Below are positions 59,647-64,000 of a DNA stretch of 64,000 nt, piece after piece (positions within the stretch are counted from its first letter, which is position 1; the number at the start of each line of letters is the position of its first letter). Both the position numbers and the translations under genes were made by a program. Location of the stretch: contig OY821741.1 of NCBI GenBank assembly GCA_963682055.1, forward strand, positions 5,215,501 through 5,279,500. The letters run 5' to 3'. Source of the DNA: Primula veris (Eukaryota; Streptophyta; Magnoliopsida; Ericales; Primulaceae). The notes below the pieces were generated by a model that searched no databases, was not told where the DNA came from, and worked only from the letters and a program-made list of their open reading frames with translations.

Positions 59647-59675
59647 GAGGTGCACTTAATACACTACAGTTTTTC

Positions 59676-59885
59676 TTTAAAAACGCGTAAACCGTAGATT
59701 TAATCTACGGTTTGCATTAATTTAATTCAAACCGTAGATTAAATCTACGGTTTACAGTGAATCACTGTAAACCGTAGATTTAATCTACGGTCTGTGTAAT
59801 TTCTGTAGAAATTACACAGTCAGTCCCTGCTTTTCAAAATTACACAGTCAGTCCCTGCGCGAAAATTACACAGACAGTCCCTGAA
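59676..59885. repeat. Palindrome cluster at left end of PMD element
   Basis: Three copies of the near-palindrome ccgtagatttaatctacgg within 120 bp, then three cagtccctg words. Same vocabulary as the MULE-MITE TIRs. Confidence 0.88.
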
Positions 59886-60093
59886 AAAACAGAATGTTAC
59901 GTTTTTTTTTTAAAAAATAAACTTTTATTCTACACTCTCTCTCTTTCTCTCAAAAACCCCCAATTTTCAACCCAAAAAATCACCCAAATCAATCAACCAC
60001 AATAACTATCAACTTTCTTAACAAAAAACCCCAACTCATCAATCAAATTTATCCATAATTCAAGGGTATATCTTTTATTCTCTAATTTATTAT

Positions 60094-60800
60094 TTATTTT
60101 GTGTAATTTCAATTTGTAAAATAGGAAAAAATATATAAAATATGCAAATTGATTATTCACTTATCTATATATAATTGTTTGTTGTTTGTTTATATTAATT
60201 ATAGAAATTATAATAATTGTTGATATTTGTCCCATTTTTGCATGTTTTTTTATTTTGTGTAATTTTAATTTGTAAAATAGGAAAAAATATATAAAATATG
60301 CAAAACCATAATTCACTTAGCTATATATAATTGTTTGTTGTTTGTTTATATTAATTATAGAAATTATAATAATTGTTGATATTTGTCCCATTTTTGCATG
60401 TTTTTTTATTGTTTGGTTTATGATTAAATGTGTGTTTGGTTATGATTAAAAAATTGAATTATTATTGTTTGGTTTATGATTAAATGTGTTTGGTTATGAT
60501 TAAAAAATGGAGTTATTATTGTTTGGCTTATGATTAAATGTGTGTTTGGTTATGATTAAAAAATTGAATTATTATTGTTTGGTTTATGATTAAATGTGTT
60601 TGGTTATGATTAAAAAATTGAGTTATTATTGTTTGCTTATGATTGTTTGGTTATCATTGTTTTGGTTATCATTAATTGGTTATAATTGAGTTATCATTGT
60701 TTGGTTATCATTAATTGGTTATGATTGTTTGGTTATCATTAATTGGTTATCATTGTTTGGTTATTAATTGGTTATTTTATCATTGTTTGGTTATCATTAA
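60094..60800. repeat. Leader tandem repeats upstream of PMD gene
   Basis: A direct pair of about 157 bp (60,094-60,250 and 60,251-60,410: gaaattataataattgttga), then about 64-bp units (tatgattaaatgtgtttggt) to 60,640 and ggttatcattaattggttat units to 60,800. They sit in the presumed 5' leader; the upstream frame from 60,743 is part of this repeat, so the ATG at 60,830 is preferred. Confidence 0.85.
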
Positions 60801-60829
60801 CCGAGTTATATTTGGTTATCACAGTTAGA

Positions 60830-63188
60830 ATGGCAGATCCAGGTCCACATATTAAAGGCATGTTGGGTATTTTACGACAGACCGGTCACATTTCTAATCA
60901 GACTTGGGATGCTGGAAGAGAAGCGGGTAGAGGAGATGCCAATAAGATTAGGGTTTATAATTATAGTTGGCAGATACCGACGCCTGAAAGGGTAGTTGAA
61001 AATATGATTAGGGCTGGTTTTTACGGTATTCACAGTATATATAATTATACCGTAGACCGAGGCTTGCTTACAGCCTTAGTTGATAGGTGGCGTGATGAGT
61101 CGCACACGTTCCATTTTGTCGGTGGAGAGTTGGGGATATCTTTACAGGATGTAGAGATTATGCTTGGTCTCAGGGTGGATGGTCTTGCTGTTACCCGGTC
61201 GGAGCGGAATGATAACAGGGCGAGCAGGTTAGATATGGTAGAGAGTTTGTTGGGTGTTAGACCGGCTGACAATCAAGTGGATAAAAACTGTCTGACAGTT
61301 AGACTTGATTGAATGTTACACACGTTTGGTGAATTACCCCCCAACCCTAGTGAGGAGCGTTTGCAATATCAGTCTAGGGCTGCCATGTTGTTATTACTGG
61401 CGGCACATGTATTTTCAGATAAGAGTAGTGATCAGATTCCACTCTGGCCTCTGCCATTTCTGGAGGATTTTGACACGTGTGCTGAGTATAGTTGGGGATC
61501 AGCTCTTCTGGCCTGGTTAGAGGCTAATCTATGCAGGGTGGTACGTTGTAAGACAAACGGAGTAAGCGGGGCGGTGATGTTTCTGGATATGTGGGCGATT
61601 ACCAGACTACTGCCGGTTAGACCATGTGAAGAGCTGCCGGAAGATATCGAGCCACCTGAAGGCTTGCCTAGGTTCCCCCTCGGTTACAGGTATGATATTA
61701 TTTAGTTTTTGTGTCTTGGATTTATGTTTTTTTTTATTGTGTCATCTATCATTTACTTAGCTGCCGGTTATATTTATTGTTTATCGGGTTTTGTTTGTAT
61801 ATTACAGATGGAAGATTTGGAGGCAAACTAACCTTACGCCATATGCCTACGGACATAATGTGGTCCACATACGTGACCAGTTTGACAATATGCCGCATGA
61901 ACAGGTAAATTTTAACTTTCGTATTATATGTAACTTACGTATTATATGTTGTATATGTTTGCATTGGTCTTATGTTCACAGAATTTATTACTAGTATTTT
62001 TAAACCCTTGTTTATATATTCTAATTTTGCTGATTACAGATAGTGTGGCAACCTTACGGGAATCTCAATCAGTATCCGGAATACTGCACGCGGGGCCGTT
62101 ATATGTGGCATTGTTCTGTGCCTCTCATTTGTAATGAGAAGATTGAGTTCCATCCCGCGGACAGGTTCATGAGACAGTTCGGTTTTGTTCAGCAGGTCCC
62201 TACATATATTTGGAAACCCAGAAATGGTCACGGCAAGGATAGAAGATTTGGGATTGGGCAAAAACACGATTGGCCTGCACTTTTTGCAGAGTTTATAATC
62301 GTGTGGAATGACCGCCACAACCGGCTTGTGAACGGCGAATTTGGTACGGGGACGTCACCGGATTACATGAGATGGTATAGAGAGAGGACCCGCATCTTCA
62401 TAAACCCACCTGAACTTGCCCCGCCATCTCACGGTTTCCGAGAGCATACAGGGTTGTTCAGTAAAATGGTAACAACTAATTAAAGTTCATTAATATTTGA
62501 TTGCTATTTTTCTGTTTGTATATTTCAATACTTATAAATCGTTTTTGATTGGTTTTTTTTTTTTCAGAAAGCGGTATTGCGCCGAAATTTCAAATCGTTC
62601 AAACAACATAAATTGAAAACGGAAGTGGACTTACTACGAAAGGACTTCGCTGAAATGGGATTGAATCCGTATGGGTCAGCTGATGAACAGTCGGATGAGG
62701 AGGATGACGATGACGACGACGACGACGATGGTGATGACGACCTACGTTACGACCCAAGAACTTACACTAGGGCTTCAAGTTGTCGGCGTCCCGACGAAAG
62801 AGGCAGAGGGGAAGGCGAATCTAGTAGTGGCGGGCGTAGCCGGGGTAGAAGATCGACTGGAGGTCGATCCCCGACTACAGATCAGGGTCCGGGTCCGAGT
62901 TCAAGCGGTCATGGTCGTCGTGCTTCTTTTGCTGGGTCGGAGTACGTTCAGGATGATGTTCCGTTCGATTATCATAGTCAGCATTCAACCGACAGTTGGA
63001 GTCGCGGATTAGCACTTACATCCCACGAGCGTGCTCCGTATTCAGAATCGCAGCATCGACAGAGACGGCGTACGGAGCTAAACGAAATCGAAGAGTCTGC
63101 TGAGCCGTCATCGGATAGATTAACATCGGCCGGAGAGATGCTCCCTACGTCCAACTTTAAATCATTTAGTCGTTACAAAAAAAAATAA
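60830..63188 (+). pseudogene. Plant mobile domain (PMD) protein, four exons, one in-frame stop
   Basis: PMD proteins (aminotransferase-like PF10536; MAIN/MAIL1 relatives) occur both as host genes and in transposons. Exons: 60830-61689, 61808-61904, 62040-62468, 62568-63188; phases fit, 668 codons. Seen: GGELGISLQDVEIMLGLRVD, LPFLEDFDTCAEYSWGSALL, FLDMWAITRLLPVRP, DQFDNMPHEQIVWQPYG and HDWPALFAEFIIVWNDRHNR, then an acidic run (about residues 503-520), an Arg/Gly/Ser-rich region and the C-terminus SFSRYKKK. The one lesion is TGA at 61,310-61,312, between TVRLD and MLHTFGELPP; homologues usually carry Trp near this position (as TGG), so a single nonsense change is likely. The GC content is clearly above the flanks. 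Starts were chosen at MADPGPHIKG because upstream codons are leader repeat. Confidence 0.85.
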
Positions 63189-63379
63189 ATGCACATTTGT
63201 GTTTTTTGTAAATGTTTTTTGTATTTGATTTCTATGTTTGATTTGTAAGTTTTATTCTTAGCTGAGTTGTAATATTATAAATTCGTAAGTTTAATTCGAG
63301 TCGTATGTTTGATTTGTATGTTTCTAAAAAATATTCTGTATTTTAATTGATAGGACCAATATTCAGTTTTTACAAACCA

Positions 63380-63770
63380 TAAACCCTAAACCCTAAACCC
63401 TAAATTACAAACCCTATACCCAAATTACAAACCCTAAACCCTAAACCCTAAATTACAAACCCTAAACCCTAAACCCTAAATTACAAACCCTAAACCCTAA
63501 ACACTAAACCCTAAACCCTATACCCAAATTACAAACCCTAAGCCCTAAACCCTAAATTACAAACCCTAAACCCTAAACCCTAAATTACAAATCCTAAACC
63601 CTAAACCCTAAACCCTAAATTACAAACCCTATACCCGAAATTACAAACCCTAAACCTTAAACCCTAAATTACAAACCCTAAACCCTAAATCCTAAACCCT
63701 AAACCCTAAACCCTAAATTACAAATTACAAACCCTAAACCCTAAACCCTAAATCCTAAACCCTAAACCCT
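63380..63770. repeat. Telomere-like CCCTAAA array
   Basis: About 390 bp of aaaccctaaaccctaaat with frequent ttacaaac interruptions. It uses the Arabidopsis-type telomere heptamer but is degenerate and lies inside a transposon, between the PMD gene and the terminal palindromes, so it is interstitial. Confidence 0.9.
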
Positions 63771-63792
63771 AAATATTCTGAAATATACATAC

Positions 63793-64000
63793 AAACCGTA
63801 CATTTAATGTACGGTTTGTACAGATTTCATACAAACCGTACATTAAATGTACGGTTTGCATGTATTCTGTGCAAACCGTAAAATAAATGTACGGTTTGTA
63901 CCCCTGATTTAAGCAGCGTCATTTTACAAATGTACTTTTTGCACTGAATCACCGTTAATAACGTAAAAAAAAAACTACAAACCGTAAAAATAATCTACGT
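63793..64000. repeat. Palindrome cluster at right side of PMD element
   Basis: Copies of aaaccgtacatttaatgtac, its continuation ggttt, and variants, cut by the window end inside a further copy (accgtaaaaataatctacg). Likely the inner part of the right TIR. Confidence 0.85.

Larger units (their letters stand above)
59647..64000 (+). mobile_element. MULE-like element carrying a plant mobile domain gene (right end outside window)
   Basis: The left end gaggtgcacttaatacacta, then cagtttttctttaaaaacg and aaaccgtagattt, aligns with the TIR of the MULE-MITEs in TPP intron 5 (gaggctgg ... actacattttttct ... aaaccgtacattt). Near-palindromes ccgtagatttaatctacgg and cagtccctg words follow to 59,885. After the PMD gene come a CCCTAAA array and a second set of palindromes from 63,793 to the window end. 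No transposase is seen in the window. The insertion target is the repeat copy ending at 59,646, so a 9-bp duplicate ttactcaaa followed by tcctgtaattt is predicted past base 64,000. Confidence 0.78.

Noticed and set aside
61045..61272. Minus-strand ORF of 75 codons
   Set aside because: Antisense shadow of PMD exon 1.
62671..63012. 113-codon Thr/Met then Val/Gly-rich ORF
   Set aside because: Frame-shifted reading of the acidic and Arg/Gly-rich part of PMD exon 4.
63380..63770. Chromosome end (true telomere)
   Set aside because: The array is degenerate, short and followed by more transposon sequence, so it is interstitial.

Overview
The window looks like nuclear DNA of a flowering plant, probably a eudicot. 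It is AT-rich, its genes have many short exons with GT-AG introns, and it carries plant families: a DUF239/neprosin peptidase, a class II trehalose-phosphate phosphatase (TPP), plant mobile domain (PMD) and SR splicing-factor pieces, F-box, Ty1/copia, L1-type LINE, MULE, hAT, CACTA and Helitron sequences. No rRNA, tRNA, CRISPR or prokaryotic gene was seen.

Layout. Bases 1-9,678 and 31,503-40,519 form two arms of a large inverted duplication around a 21.8 kb spacer; the outer end of the left arm lies outside the window. Each arm carries a 12-exon TPP gene with an unusual membrane-anchored N-terminus and the same set of intronic transposons (LINE 3' end, MULE-MITE, foldback element, copia remnant with a 21-bp satellite). 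The left copy (minus strand) looks intact. The right copy (plus strand) has lost the GT of the intron 6 donor. A 306-bp Helitron is present only in the left arm.

The spacer holds a complete neprosin gene (16,304-19,278, +), plus intron-containing broken pieces of housekeeping genes: LARP1 (9.9-11.0 kb, -), MTR4/HEN2 RNA helicase (13.5-15.3 kb, +), TRS120/TRAPP-II (23.0-28.2 kb, -) and a SUN-domain protein (30.3-31.1 kb, -). Beyond the right arm lie a CDC5 piece (40.4-42.4 kb, -), an SR34-type splicing factor piece (43.1-43.4 kb, +) and an F-box gene with two frame breaks (45.6-46.8 kb, -). Because the pieces keep introns, they look like DNA-level captures or duplications, not processed copies.

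From 47.8 kb on, repeats dominate: a 2.1-kb foldback element with complementary A-rich and T-rich arms around a 21-bp minisatellite; repeated blocks rich in GGGCCC, two of which carry an identical small signal-peptide ORF; and a 1.7-kb near-perfect hairpin (56,244-57,957). A third copy of one hairpin arm (59.05-59.65 kb) is cut by a MULE-like element starting at 59,647. That element carries a four-exon PMD gene (with one in-frame TGA), a telomere-like CCCTAAA array and short palindromes, and its terminus matches the small MULE-MITE in the TPP intron. The window ends inside it.

The two TPP copies would act in trehalose metabolism (trehalose-6-phosphate to trehalose). The neprosin would be a secreted peptidase. 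The rest is mostly broken genes and mobile DNA, as expected of a low-recombination or repeat-rich chromosomal region.
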